Positions 29,802-38,111 of a DNA stretch of 64,000 nt are shown here, piece after piece. Position 1 is the first letter of the stretch; each line of letters starts with the position of its first letter. The position numbers and the translations under genes are program-made. The notes beneath the pieces were generated by a model. It saw nothing but the letters and a program-made list of their open reading frames with translations. It searched no databases and was not told where the DNA came from. This stretch comes from Agrobacterium vitis (GTDB lineage: Bacteria; Pseudomonadota; Alphaproteobacteria; Rhizobiales; Rhizobiaceae), in contig NZ_AP023273.1 of assembly GCF_013426735.1 (NCBI RefSeq), forward strand, positions 1,079,501 through 1,143,500. The letters are read 5' to 3'.

Positions 29802-29819
29802 TGTAATCTTTCGATTACA
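29802..29819. promoter_or_regulatory. Palindromic site upstream of the LuxR gene
   Basis: TGTAATC (29802-29808), tttc, GATTACA (29813-29819). A short perfect dyad 46 bp before the luxR-type start codon, in an AT-rich promoter-like stretch. It could be an operator, but no regulator is identified. Confidence 0.4.
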
Positions 29820-29865
29820 TCAGAACAGGCTTGCCAAAGCGGATGCGACATAGCACGTTTTCTTC

Positions 29866-32550
29866 ATGAACTTCACTCTGCGATTTCAGCCCCCGATCAG
29901 TACCCAGAGCGCGATCAAGCGCAGGGCAATCCTGTCGCATCTTTCCGCTGGCGGATTGAAACGGGTGACCACCATCATTGCGCCGGCTGGCTATGGCAAG
30001 ACATCCCTGGCTGCGCAATGGTTCGATACCCTGCGCGCCGAAGGCTACAGCCTGTCCTGGCTTGCGCTGGATCAGGAATATAGCGACCAGACACAGTTCC
30101 TGCTGCTGCTGCTGGAAGCCGTCAATGCCCTGCGTCTGGAAGAAGGCACGGGTGTCGACTCCAGCATGACCGTCGCCTCGCTTCTGGCCTTGTTATCCAC
30201 GCGGTTGCGCAAGATCACCGAGCCGGTCATCCTGTTTCTGGATGACTATCACTTCGCCCAGACGGATGCGACCGAAGCAATCGTCGCGCGGCTGTTGGGC
30301 GACCAGACGCTGAATCACCTGAAACTGGTGCTGATTTCGCGCACGCCACCGCGCTTTCCGGTGTCCGCCCTGCGGTTGAAAGGCGAATTCCGCCAGGTCA
30401 ATATTGCCGAACTGGGGTTTTCCGACCAGGAAGCTGAGGAGTTTTTTGCCGGACAGACTGCCAGCTTGAGCCGGGCGCAAGTGGCTGGGCTCAATAAAAG
30501 GACGGAAGGCTGGGCGGTTGCCTTGCAGATGATCCGGTTGCTGATTGCCGAAAATGTCGATGGCGGCACGCTGTTCACCACCTTCGACGGCGGCAACGCC
30601 GAAATGGGTAGCTATTTGTCGGAGCAGGTCTTTGCCAACCTGCCTGAAGATGTGCAGGAACTGCTTTTAAAGACGGCGCCTTTCCCCACCGTCAACCGCG
30701 ATCTGGTTGAGGCCGTCTTCGCCGATGCCCATAGCGCCGACTTGCTTGGCAAGTTGGGAGATCATGCCCTGCCAATCGCTATGCTCGCAGGCGGAGGAGG
30801 CTGGATCCGCTATCACCCGGTTTTCAATGCCTTCCTGAAGGAAGAGGCCGCTCGACGTGGCTATCAAGTCCAGGATGTTCTGGAACGGGCGGCGCGCTGG
30901 TTCCAATCGACCGGCGATTTCGATGCTGCCGTGCGCCATGCGCTGATGAGTGGCAATGCCAATCTGGCTGCGGAAATCGTCGAGACCAGCGGCGGCTGGC
31001 GGCGGGTCTATACGACCAGCCGAGGGGGTGCCAGCGTGTTCAACTCCATCATGGCCAATGTTTCGGCCATTGATCTCACCTGTTTTCCACTGACCACGCT
31101 TGGCCTGTCGGTGGTCAGTGCCAAAGCCGGGCATCTTGATGCCGCCAACCATTATCTCGGTATTGCGGAGAGAGCCGACACGGCTGCTCCGGATACGTTT
31201 ACCAGTGATCTGCGAGTGGTCCGTGTCCTGCTGGGGCTGTATTTCGACCGCCCTGCCTGCGCCGAAGACTTGGCCGCATTGGAAAACGATCTGACAGACA
31301 TTGCCAGCACCGAACTCGTACACCGCGCCATGGTGTTGAATATGCTGTCTTATAATTTTCTCGACCGCAGCGACATGGATCGGGCCTTGCATTACGGCCA
31401 TCTCGCGGTTCAGACGTTCCGTGACGGCGGTGCTGATTTCGGCGCGGTACATCTGTACACCCATATCGGCCAGGCTGCTTTTTTCAGTGGCGATTGCTCC
31501 GGCGCCGAGGAGTATTATCAGCAATTGATCGATGAAGTGCAGGCCTGCATTGGCAAGGGCACCGATCTCGACGCCTTGGGACAGGTGCTCAAGGCAGAAT
31601 TGCTGGTCATGCGTGGCGATCTGGAGGCCGCCGGTGCTTGTCTGCGCTGGGCCTTGCCGCATCTGGAACGCCATGATGCCTGGTTCGATCTTCTGGCCGC
31701 TGGGTTTACCGCCCAGCAGATGATCTTCCGCCTAGAAGGCGACATGACAGCAGCCCATGCACTGGCGGACCGGACACGGTCGGCGGCCAAGCGGCGTGGT
31801 TTTCATCGGTTGATCCGGCTGATCGACGGCGCCCGGGTGTTGCTCCTGTTGGAAAGCGGTGATGTCGAGCAGGCGATTCGCTACGCAAAGGCCCATGGCT
31901 TTGGCATGGAAGACATCACCTCGGTGCCGGATAATAGTCTGGCGATCCATTTGCGTGGATTGACGCCGGCTCTGCTTTGGGCACGCATCCATTTGGTTCG
32001 CGGCGATCTCGAGCGCTCCAGACAAGCGCTTTCCATCCTGATCAGCCAGCAACCAACGAAAATCCACGATCTTCGCAGCGTGGAACTGGCGCTTCTCGAC
32101 ATGCGTCTGTTGATTGCCGAGGAAAAACGCGAGATCGTTGCGGCCCGCCTGGAAGATCTGCTGTTGACCTTTCCGATGGAAGATTTTCGGGCCATGATCT
32201 GGATTGAAGGCGACGATTTCCTGGGCGATCTCAGGGCAATTGCCGAGGAAAGCCCGATGTCGGCAGTTCTGCGTCAACGGCTGCAAGCCCTGCTACCGGA
32301 AGGAAAGGTGGCGCCGGAGATCAGCGAAGACGTGCCGCTTCATGGTCTCTCGTCATCCGCGCTGACAGACAGGGAGCTTGCTGTCATGGCGCTGCTCAGC
32401 CAGGGCTTCAGCAATAAGGAAATCGGTCGTAAACTGGCCTTGAGCGACAACACGATCAAATTTCATCTGCGCAATATTTTCGCAAAGCTCAAGGTCACTA
32501 CCCGCACCGCCGCAGTCGGTGCCGCTCGCCGCGCTGGCATCTCACTGTAA
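29866..32550 (+). CDS. Large ATP-dependent LuxR-family transcriptional regulator (MalT/LAL type)
   Basis: 894 aa. N-terminal STAND-type ATPase: Walker A APAGYGKTSLAAQW near residues 40-53 and Walker B VILFLDDYHF near residue 121. The middle (~350-800) is a helical TPR-like superhelix that usually binds an inducer. The C-terminal LuxR HTH reads LTDRELAVMALLSQGFSNKE, then SDNTIKFHLRNIFAKL (about residues 832-880). Proteins of this class activate nearby or unlinked catabolic or secondary-metabolite genes. The position directly after the phosphopantetheinyl transferase gene hints at control of a PKS/NRPS product, but that is inference. Confidence 0.92.
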   Translation: MNFTLRFQPPISTQSAIKRRAILSHLSAGGLKRVTTIIAPAGYGKTSLAAQWFDTLRAEGYSLSWLALDQEYSDQTQFLLLLLEAVNALRLEEGTGVDSSMTVASLLALLSTRLRKITEPVILFLDDYHFAQTDATEAIVARLLGDQTLNHLKLVLISRTPPRFPVSALRLKGEFRQVNIAELGFSDQEAEEFFAGQTASLSRAQVAGLNKRTEGWAVALQMIRLLIAENVDGGTLFTTFDGGNAEMGSYLSEQVFANLPEDVQELLLKTAPFPTVNRDLVEAVFADAHSADLLGKLGDHALPIAMLAGGGGWIRYHPVFNAFLKEEAARRGYQVQDVLERAARWFQSTGDFDAAVRHALMSGNANLAAEIVETSGGWRRVYTTSRGGASVFNSIMANVSAIDLTCFPLTTLGLSVVSAKAGHLDAANHYLGIAERADTAAPDTFTSDLRVVRVLLGLYFDRPACAEDLAALENDLTDIASTELVHRAMVLNMLSYNFLDRSDMDRALHYGHLAVQTFRDGGADFGAVHLYTHIGQAAFFSGDCSGAEEYYQQLIDEVQACIGKGTDLDALGQVLKAELLVMRGDLEAAGACLRWALPHLERHDAWFDLLAAGFTAQQMIFRLEGDMTAAHALADRTRSAAKRRGFHRLIRLIDGARVLLLLESGDVEQAIRYAKAHGFGMEDITSVPDNSLAIHLRGLTPALLWARIHLVRGDLERSRQALSILISQQPTKIHDLRSVELALLDMRLLIAEEKREIVAARLEDLLLTFPMEDFRAMIWIEGDDFLGDLRAIAEESPMSAVLRQRLQALLPEGKVAPEISEDVPLHGLSSSALTDRELAVMALLSQGFSNKEIGRKLALSDNTIKFHLRNIFAKLKVTTRTAAVGAARRAGISL

Positions 32551-32664
32551 TTGCAGTTTTATAGCAAGGTAAGTAGATGGCCGAATTCTTGTTTGGTTTT
32601 GCAAGGCGCGGGATCAGCTTAGCCTGGCTGCACCAAGCAAGTCGTCGTCAAATTGCATATTATA

Positions 32665-32691
32665 AGAAGAGTCATTGAACACGACTCTTCT
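32665..32691. repeat. 9-bp inverted repeat downstream of the LuxR gene
   Basis: AGAAGAGTC (32665-32673) and GACTCTTCT (32683-32691) with a 9-base spacer. It may be a weak terminator of the regulator gene; there is no U-run. Confidence 0.4.
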
Positions 32692-32699
32692 AATTTCGC

Positions 32700-32742
32700 T
32701 TTCGAATATCTCAAGCCTTTGATGCATGTGAGATATTCGAAA
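32700..32742. repeat. AATATCTCA-type element, best copy
   Basis: Perfect 14-bp arms, TTTCGAATATCTCA (32700-32713) and TGAGATATTCGAAA (32729-32742), around a 15-base centre containing gatgcat. Related to 4632-4672 and 13943-13966. It lies in the gap between the convergent LuxR and L,D-transpeptidase genes, so here it is more likely a repeat or terminator than an operator. Confidence 0.7.
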
Positions 32743-32766
32743 TTTCTCGACAGCGAAAACCCGGCA

Positions 32767-33465
32767 TCAGCCGCCGAAGATCGTCCGCAACAGGTCGATA
32801 CCACGGTCATCGAAACTCACTTCGCCCTGCTTATTTCCAGGACCTACCACGATAACCTTGCTGCCGATTTCGGCGCGGGCATAGAGATCCTCGACATCCT
32901 TGTTGTTCATACGGATACAACCCGAGGACAGGTTCAGCCCGATCGACCATGGCTGATTGGTGCCATGGATGCGAAAAATTGTATCGCGATTGCCCTTGTA
33001 GAGATACATGGCGCGCGCACCGAGCGGATTATCAGGCCCTCCTTCCTGTACGACGGGCAGGATATGACCGCGACGCGCTTCACGCACACGCATTTCTTCC
33101 GGCGGACGCCAGCTTGGCCATTCCACCTTGCGACCGATATTGACGACACCCGACCAGCCGAAACCCTCGCGCCCGACGCCGACGCCGTAGCGGATCGCCC
33201 GGTTATTGCCCTCGACGAGATAGAGGAACTTGTTATTGGTATCGATGATAACAGTACCCGGCGCCTCATCGGTTCTGAGCCGCACCAGCCGCCGCTTGAA
33301 CTTGTCGGGAACTTCCCGCTTCATCATCTGCGGTGTTACAACGCTGCTGGCCGTCGAGTTGGCCGGATCGTCCGCTCTCGGTGCTGCTGCCGCGCCTGAA
33401 GCTGGCAAGGCCAGTGCTGCCATCATCAACGCGGCCATCGCCACACCCGTTCCCCTCATCCGCAT
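32767..33465 (-). CDS. L,D-transpeptidase (YkuD family), exported
   Basis: 232 aa from ATG 33465, chosen because GGAGAGGGA lies before it. An alanine-rich signal peptide (residues 1-25) targets the periplasm. The YkuD catalytic motif is HGTNQPWSIG followed by LSSGCIRM, with the nucleophile Cys in SGC. It forms 3-3 peptidoglycan crosslinks or anchors proteins. Rhizobiales, which grow from a pole, carry many such enzymes. A second, similar gene follows upstream at 33593. Confidence 0.92.
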   Translation of the reverse strand: MRMRGTGVAMAALMMAALALPASGAAAAPRADDPANSTASSVVTPQMMKREVPDKFKRRLVRLRTDEAPGTVIIDTNNKFLYLVEGNNRAIRYGVGVGREGFGWSGVVNIGRKVEWPSWRPPEEMRVREARRGHILPVVQEGGPDNPLGARAMYLYKGNRDTIFRIHGTNQPWSIGLNLSSGCIRMNNKDVEDLYARAEIGSKVIVVGPGNKQGEVSFDDRGIDLLRTIFGG

Positions 33466-33592
33466 AGGCAATTTCCCTCTCCAAACAGTTCGAGTAAAAC
33501 TATCCAAGCTTAGCAATGTTGCAAGCCGTCTCCGGTCGATTTTGTCAAAAAAGTGACAAGAGTGTGACGTAAACTCAGCAGCCTGCCTCTGG

Positions 33593-34393
33593 TCACATCA
33601 CGATGACTTTCGTACCCACGGGTACGCGGCCATAGAGATCGGTTACATCCTGATTGCGCATGCGGATGCAGCCTGAAGACACGCCATAGCCGATTGTCCA
33701 TGGCGCGTTGGTCCCGTGAATACGGTAGAGGGTCGAGCCAAGATAAAGCGCCCGTGCTCCCAATGGATTTTCCGGCCCACCCTGCATACGGGCTGGCAGA
33801 TAATGGCCCTTGGCAGCTTCGCGCGCGATCATTTCCTGCGGCGGAATCCATTCCGGCCACTCTGTCTTGCGGGTCACCTTGTGCTCGCCCGCCCATTCAA
33901 AACCGGGCTTGCCGACGCCGACGCCATAGCGGCGGGCCATTCCTCCGTCCATCACCAGATATAGAAAGCGATTATTCGTGTCGATCACCAGCGTGCCCGG
34001 CTTTTCTCTGGTCTGGTAAGCGACAACCTGCGGCAGGAATTGTGCGGGCGTCGATGACATCTGTCTGGGCGCGGGCATGGCCGTCGCTTGTTGAAGCGCA
34101 GGCCGCAGCGGTGCGGCGGAAGCGGCAGGTTGGCGGTATTGTTGCGGAACCGGCTTGGTCACCGGGCGATAGTAAACGGGCTGGGCGACAGAAGGCCTGC
34201 TCGGATTAACGGCTGGTGGCTCGACCCGCACACCCAATTGCAATAGCCATGGCGCTGCAAGGTCCGGACTGACGACAACCGGTGGCCGGGTTTGATAGCG
34301 ATCCTGCGCCACAGCTTGCCCGACTATAGCGGGCCAGGTGAGTGTCACTGACAAGGCAAAACAGGCTTTCAGGAGAAAACGCGGTGACAGCAT
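33593..34393 (-). CDS. L,D-transpeptidase (YkuD family), exported
   Basis: 266 aa. A signal peptide (LLKACFALSVTLTWPAIVGQ, cleavage near AVAQD) is followed by a ~75-residue Pro/Ala/Gln-rich linker and the YkuD domain with HGTNAPWTIGYGVSSGCIRM. It shares long segments with the gene at 32767 (PGTLVIDTNNRFLYLV against PGTVIIDTNNKFLYLV), so the two look like tandem paralogues. It is divergent from tag. Confidence 0.92.
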   Translation of the reverse strand: MLSPRFLLKACFALSVTLTWPAIVGQAVAQDRYQTRPPVVVSPDLAAPWLLQLGVRVEPPAVNPSRPSVAQPVYYRPVTKPVPQQYRQPAASAAPLRPALQQATAMPAPRQMSSTPAQFLPQVVAYQTREKPGTLVIDTNNRFLYLVMDGGMARRYGVGVGKPGFEWAGEHKVTRKTEWPEWIPPQEMIAREAAKGHYLPARMQGGPENPLGARALYLGSTLYRIHGTNAPWTIGYGVSSGCIRMRNQDVTDLYGRVPVGTKVIVM

Positions 34394-34587
34394 CGGCTAA
34401 ACCCATTTTTTAAAACGATCAGGACCCACAGTCCGTTGGGATCAACCTGCCACCGCCACTTGTGGAAAAGGTAAACACGCATTCATTCAAATTGCCGCCA
34501 AGCAGGAAAGCTTTTGTCAGGGTTAGTATTTCGTTTGAAAATACAGTGAACAAAGAGTAAACAAAAAATCGAACAAGGGGAGCGGGA

Positions 34588-35235
34588 ATGGATAGTGCGG
34601 GATTGATTGCAGATGACGCTGGCGTATGGCGCTGTTCGTGGCACGGGGGACTTGCCGATTACCGTCGCTATCATGACGAGGAATGGGGCCGCCCTGTTAC
34701 CGACGACCACCGCCTGTTTGAGAAAATCTGCCTGGAAGGCTTTCAATCCGGCCTGTCCTGGCTAACCATTCTGCGCAAGCGGGAGAATTTTCGCGCCGCC
34801 TTTGCCGGTTTCGACTTTGCAAAAGTGGCACTATTCGATGATGCGGACATAGCCCGTTGCCTTGCCGATACCGGCATCGTACGCCATCGCGGCAAGATCG
34901 TTTCCACCATCAACAATGCCCGGCGGGCCTTGGAATTGCAGGCAGAGTTCGGCTCCCTCGCCGCTTATTTCTGGCGTTTTGAGCCTGGTCCCGAAGAACG
35001 CCCGGCAAAAATGGATTATGCGACGCTGCGCGCCAATCCCACCTCGCCCACCTCAATCCGGTTGTCGAAGGAATTGAAGAAGCGCGGCTGGAGTTTTGTC
35101 GGCCCTACCACCGTCTATGCCTTCATGCAGGCGATGGGACTGGTTAATGATCACCTGGAAGGCTGCGTCTGCCGGGAGACTGTGGAGCAGTTGAAGGCCG
35201 GATTTGTAAGACCGAGCCAACCTTCAGCCAATTGA
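34588..35235 (+). CDS. tag: DNA-3-methyladenine glycosylase I
   Basis: 215-aa base-excision enzyme that removes 3-methyladenine. RCSWHGGLADYRRYHDEEWG near the N-terminus, QSGLSWLTILRKRENF (aromatic pocket and Glu) and the zinc-ligand region with HLEGCVCRE are diagnostic of Tag. It overlaps the convergent HAD gene by 12 bp at the 3' ends. Confidence 0.93.
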   Translation: MDSAGLIADDAGVWRCSWHGGLADYRRYHDEEWGRPVTDDHRLFEKICLEGFQSGLSWLTILRKRENFRAAFAGFDFAKVALFDDADIARCLADTGIVRHRGKIVSTINNARRALELQAEFGSLAAYFWRFEPGPEERPAKMDYATLRANPTSPTSIRLSKELKKRGWSFVGPTTVYAFMQAMGLVNDHLEGCVCRETVEQLKAGFVRPSQPSAN

Positions 35236-35925
35236 GGCAACAAGTTCCGGCAAGGCGCTGATCTCAGGTAATTCTCGAAAGCGCGGTGCATCGACAGGCT
35301 TTTCCACATGCTCAAAAACCCAGGTCAGTTCATGCGGCACGAACACACCCCAGGCACCGACCGCCAGCGCTGGGACGATGTCGGATTTCAGTGAATTGCC
35401 GACCATCATCGCGCGTTCCGGCTCATCGCCGTGCTTTGAAAAAAGCCGCCGATAGGTAGTGGCGTTTTTATCGGAGACGATTTCAACCGCGTCGAAAAAG
35501 TCGCCAAGCCCCGATTGCGCCAGCTTGCGCTCCTGGTCGAACAGGTCGCCCTTGGTAATCATCACCAGGAAATATCGCCCCGCCAAGGCTTCCAGCACAT
35601 CGCGCACGCCGGGCAGCGTTTCCACGGGATGGCTGAGAAGATCGCGGCCAATCGCCAAAATCTCGCCGATCACCGTGCCGGGCGCCCTTCCCTCGGTAAT
35701 TTCCAGCGCGGTCTCAATCATCGACAGGGTAAAACCTTTGATGCCGAAACCGTAATGGGCCAGATTACGCTTTTCCGCCTCCAATAGCCGATCCGAAATC
35801 ATCGACGGCTCGGCGTAATCGGCCAGTAGCGACCGGAAATGCTCTTCCGTCAGCCGGTAGAATTGCTCGTTCTGCCACAACGTATCGTCGGCATCGAGGC
35901 CAATGGTGGTCAGAGCCCGCGTCAT
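35224..35925 (-). CDS. HAD-family hydrolase
   Basis: 233 aa from ATG 35925, with GGAGGAAG before it. Motif I is IGLDADDTLWQNE, motif II is MITKGD, and the acidic motif is MMVGNSLKSDIVPALAVG. The cap is helical, and the protein resembles YjjG/phosphoglycolate phosphatase-like subfamily I enzymes. The substrate is unknown. It overlaps tag tail to tail. Confidence 0.85.
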   Translation of the reverse strand: MTRALTTIGLDADDTLWQNEQFYRLTEEHFRSLLADYAEPSMISDRLLEAEKRNLAHYGFGIKGFTLSMIETALEITEGRAPGTVIGEILAIGRDLLSHPVETLPGVRDVLEALAGRYFLVMITKGDLFDQERKLAQSGLGDFFDAVEIVSDKNATTYRRLFSKHGDEPERAMMVGNSLKSDIVPALAVGAWGVFVPHELTWVFEHVEKPVDAPRFRELPEISALPELVASIG

Positions 35926-35938
35926 CTCTTCCTCCAAG

Positions 35939-36046
35939 CTACAGCGCCGTGCGTTTTATAAAACGCACAAAGGACGCTGTAACACTTTAAATCTGCTGCA
36001 TAATTTTCTCCCTAAATCGATTCCGAGTTAAGGAATTATGCAGTAG
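35939..36046. repeat. Rhizobiales intergenic mosaic element
   Basis: ACAGCG...CGCTGT flanks a perfect 20-bp palindrome GTGCGTTTTATAAAACGCAC (35949-35968). It is followed by a second module whose ends CTGCATAATT and AATTATGCAG pair. I recall closely similar two-module sequences as frequent intergenic repeats in Rhizobium and Agrobacterium. A decayed piece of the second module is at 54285-54326. Confidence 0.75.
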
Positions 36047-36100
36047 GCAAGCCGCATGGCTGCCTCAAGCGCATCAGTTGCCCGAGACAGCCGCAGCGGT

Positions 36101-36466
36101 TTATTGACCGTGCATCTCAAGCCATTGCTGCATCATGGCAATTTCGCCCTGCTGCGCCTTGATGATCTCTTCGGCCAGCGTGCGGATCTTTTCGTCCTTG
36201 CCATATTGCAACTCCACCTTGGCCATGTCGATAGCGCCCTGATGGTGGGCAATCATTCCGCGCACGAAATCCACATCGGCATTGCCGGTCATCGGCATGG
36301 CCATGGCCTTATGCATCCTGGCGTTGGCGGCTGTAAAAGCCTTGCTGGATGGCGCGTTCAACGTGGTCGAGGGCATGGAATGATCCATGCCTTTCATGGT
36401 GTCCTCAGCATAAGCGGCAGTGGTGGCAAGCAACAGGCTTGCGGCAAGAAGTATGGTTTTGACCAT
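36101..36466 (-). CDS. DUF305 family exported protein
   Basis: 121 aa with signal peptide MVKTILLAASLLLATTAAYA. The DUF305 core MIAHHQGAIDMAKVELQYG carries the paired histidines, and the protein is rich in Met and His, features of periplasmic metal- (often copper-) linked proteins. AGAAAGGGA before ATG 36466 fixes the start. It follows the Cys/His-rich exported protein gene at 36538 and probably shares its transcript. Confidence 0.85.
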   Translation of the reverse strand: MVKTILLAASLLLATTAAYAEDTMKGMDHSMPSTTLNAPSSKAFTAANARMHKAMAMPMTGNADVDFVRGMIAHHQGAIDMAKVELQYGKDEKIRTLAEEIIKAQQGEIAMMQQWLEMHGQ

Positions 36467-36537
36467 GACGGTCCCTTTCTGATGATGACAAGTCAGTCGA
36501 AATCCGGCTTTTCCCGGATTCAGGGCTCTTTCATCCA

Positions 36538-36948
36538 TCAGAAACGGGGCGGCGGCACCAAGGGCAGAGGGGCAAGCGACAGCAGCCGAGGAGCAGATGA
36601 CGGCAACGGCGCATCCCCCACCATTGGCTTGCCCAAAAGAGTGGAAAAATCCGCAAGCAGGCTCACGCAGGCCGCGCAATGGCCACACCCCATTGCCTGG
36701 TGCTGGTCGGGACAGTTACGATCCATCTTGTGGACATGCTCAGATGGACTTGCTGCGTGAAATGGCGATGCAGTCGGCATCGCATCATGGCCTTGGTGTG
36801 TTTCGGCACCCTGCATCGTCATCGGCGAAACCATGCCGACAGGTGCTGCCATGCCGCTGACGGGCATGACACCGTAAGCCAGAGCGGCAATAACCAGCAT
36901 AAGGCGAAGAACGAGAGCCATGGAAGCAGTGTATGCCAATCGCCTCAT
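36538..36948 (-). CDS. Small Met/His/Cys-rich exported protein (DUF2946-like)
   Basis: About 136 aa. A hydrophobic N-terminal segment (VLRLMLVIAALAYGVMPVSG) is followed by a Met/His-rich part and the cluster CPDQHQAMGCGHCAACVSLL, likely a metal-binding site. It resembles the DUF2946/CopL-like proteins near copper genes. The start at 36948 is uncertain; 36921 is an alternative. With the DUF305 gene it suggests a small metal-handling pair; the metal is inference. Confidence 0.6.
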   Translation of the reverse strand: MRRLAYTASMALVLRLMLVIAALAYGVMPVSGMAAPVGMVSPMTMQGAETHQGHDAMPTASPFHAASPSEHVHKMDRNCPDQHQAMGCGHCAACVSLLADFSTLLGKPMVGDAPLPSSAPRLLSLAPLPLVPPPRF

Positions 36949-36965
36949 GAGGCAAGCATTTTCGA

Positions 36966-38075
36966 TCAGCCCTTCCGGCTCTTGAGCTGGCCTGCCAGAT
37001 CCAGCCATTGCTGCGCCCGGCGCGCCCAGGTGAAGTGGGTCCGGACATAGTCCGTCCGTTCCTGGCGCCGTGCTGCGGCCGCCGCTGGATCTCGCTTCAT
37101 CGCAACCAAAGCCTCGCTGGCAAATTCGATATAATTCTGCGCGAGTTGCCGGTAGGATGGTGCCATATCCATGAACTGACCGAGTCCATTTAGAACTTCC
37201 GGTAACGCACCAAGTCGCGTCGTCAGCACATCCGCCCCGCTAGCCAAGGCTTCGACAGCGGCTATGCAAAATGTTTCCGCGAATGTCGATGGATAAGTCA
37301 AAGCAGCTGCATTCCCCATGACATCAGCCAGTTTTTTCTGCGAAACCGAATCTTGGTAAGTCACACCCGCTAGGCTGCGTGCAACTTCATAGAGATAGGC
37401 ATTGGGGTCATTCTGCCCATCAGCTGTATAAATCTTTACGCCCGAGAAAATTTTAAGCTCTGCCCCTGACACCCGGGCGCGAATGGATGGAAAAGCTAAC
37501 AGTAGAATATCCAATCCGCGAAAGGGTGTGCTGGTATAGGTCAGGACTGGCGGAGCGCCGATCTCAAACCATGCCGGTTGCAAGGGACGCTCCAGAAACG
37601 CAGGAGATACTGCATTGCCGATCACCGCCGCCCGCGTTGGTTCAAGGCCAAAGGCCGTGGCATAATCGTTGAGCTGCCAATCGCTCACCATGACAAAGGC
37701 GTCCCAGACGGCACGTTCCTCCGCATTGCGCAGGGTCGAAACCGACACCTGATCGGCAGCATGATGGCAATAGAGCACCATGGGAATACTCTTCGGTACG
37801 ACCTGACGAAATTTGATGCCCAACGCCACCGATACCACGACGACGATATCGAATTGGCCGAACCCCTCACGCCCGATCGTACTGCTTGCCACCAGCCGAA
37901 CACCTCTGACCACCCGCTCCCGGCTGGGATTGTTCATCAGGGTCACCGTGGCACCAGCCTTGACCAATTCCTCGGAAAGATAGGCAATGGCGGATTGCGT
38001 GCCGCCGAGTGGCTTTTGCAGCGGCGTTTCCGGGTCGTAATCACCACCACCCGGATCGAGAAACAGAAAATTCAC
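36966..38075 (-). CDS. Glycosyltransferase (GT4-like)
   Basis: 369 aa, GT-B fold. The N-terminal GGTQSAIAYLSEELVKAGAT is the usual donor-side start, and the C-terminal half has YPSTFAETFCIAAVEALASG, the E-x7-E type nucleotide-sugar site. It probably adds a sugar to a surface polysaccharide or lipid. The N-terminus MNFLFLDPGGGDYDPET is distinctive. It is downstream of the methyltransferase-like gene at 38112 (36 bp), suggesting co-transcription. Confidence 0.82.
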   Translation of the reverse strand: MNFLFLDPGGGDYDPETPLQKPLGGTQSAIAYLSEELVKAGATVTLMNNPSRERVVRGVRLVASSTIGREGFGQFDIVVVVSVALGIKFRQVVPKSIPMVLYCHHAADQVSVSTLRNAEERAVWDAFVMVSDWQLNDYATAFGLEPTRAAVIGNAVSPAFLERPLQPAWFEIGAPPVLTYTSTPFRGLDILLLAFPSIRARVSGAELKIFSGVKIYTADGQNDPNAYLYEVARSLAGVTYQDSVSQKKLADVMGNAAALTYPSTFAETFCIAAVEALASGADVLTTRLGALPEVLNGLGQFMDMAPSYRQLAQNYIEFASEALVAMKRDPAAAAARRQERTDYVRTHFTWARRAQQWLDLAGQLKSRKG

Positions 38076-38111
38076 GCAGCCCCCAATGACTCACGTCAGC
38101 AATATTTCGAA

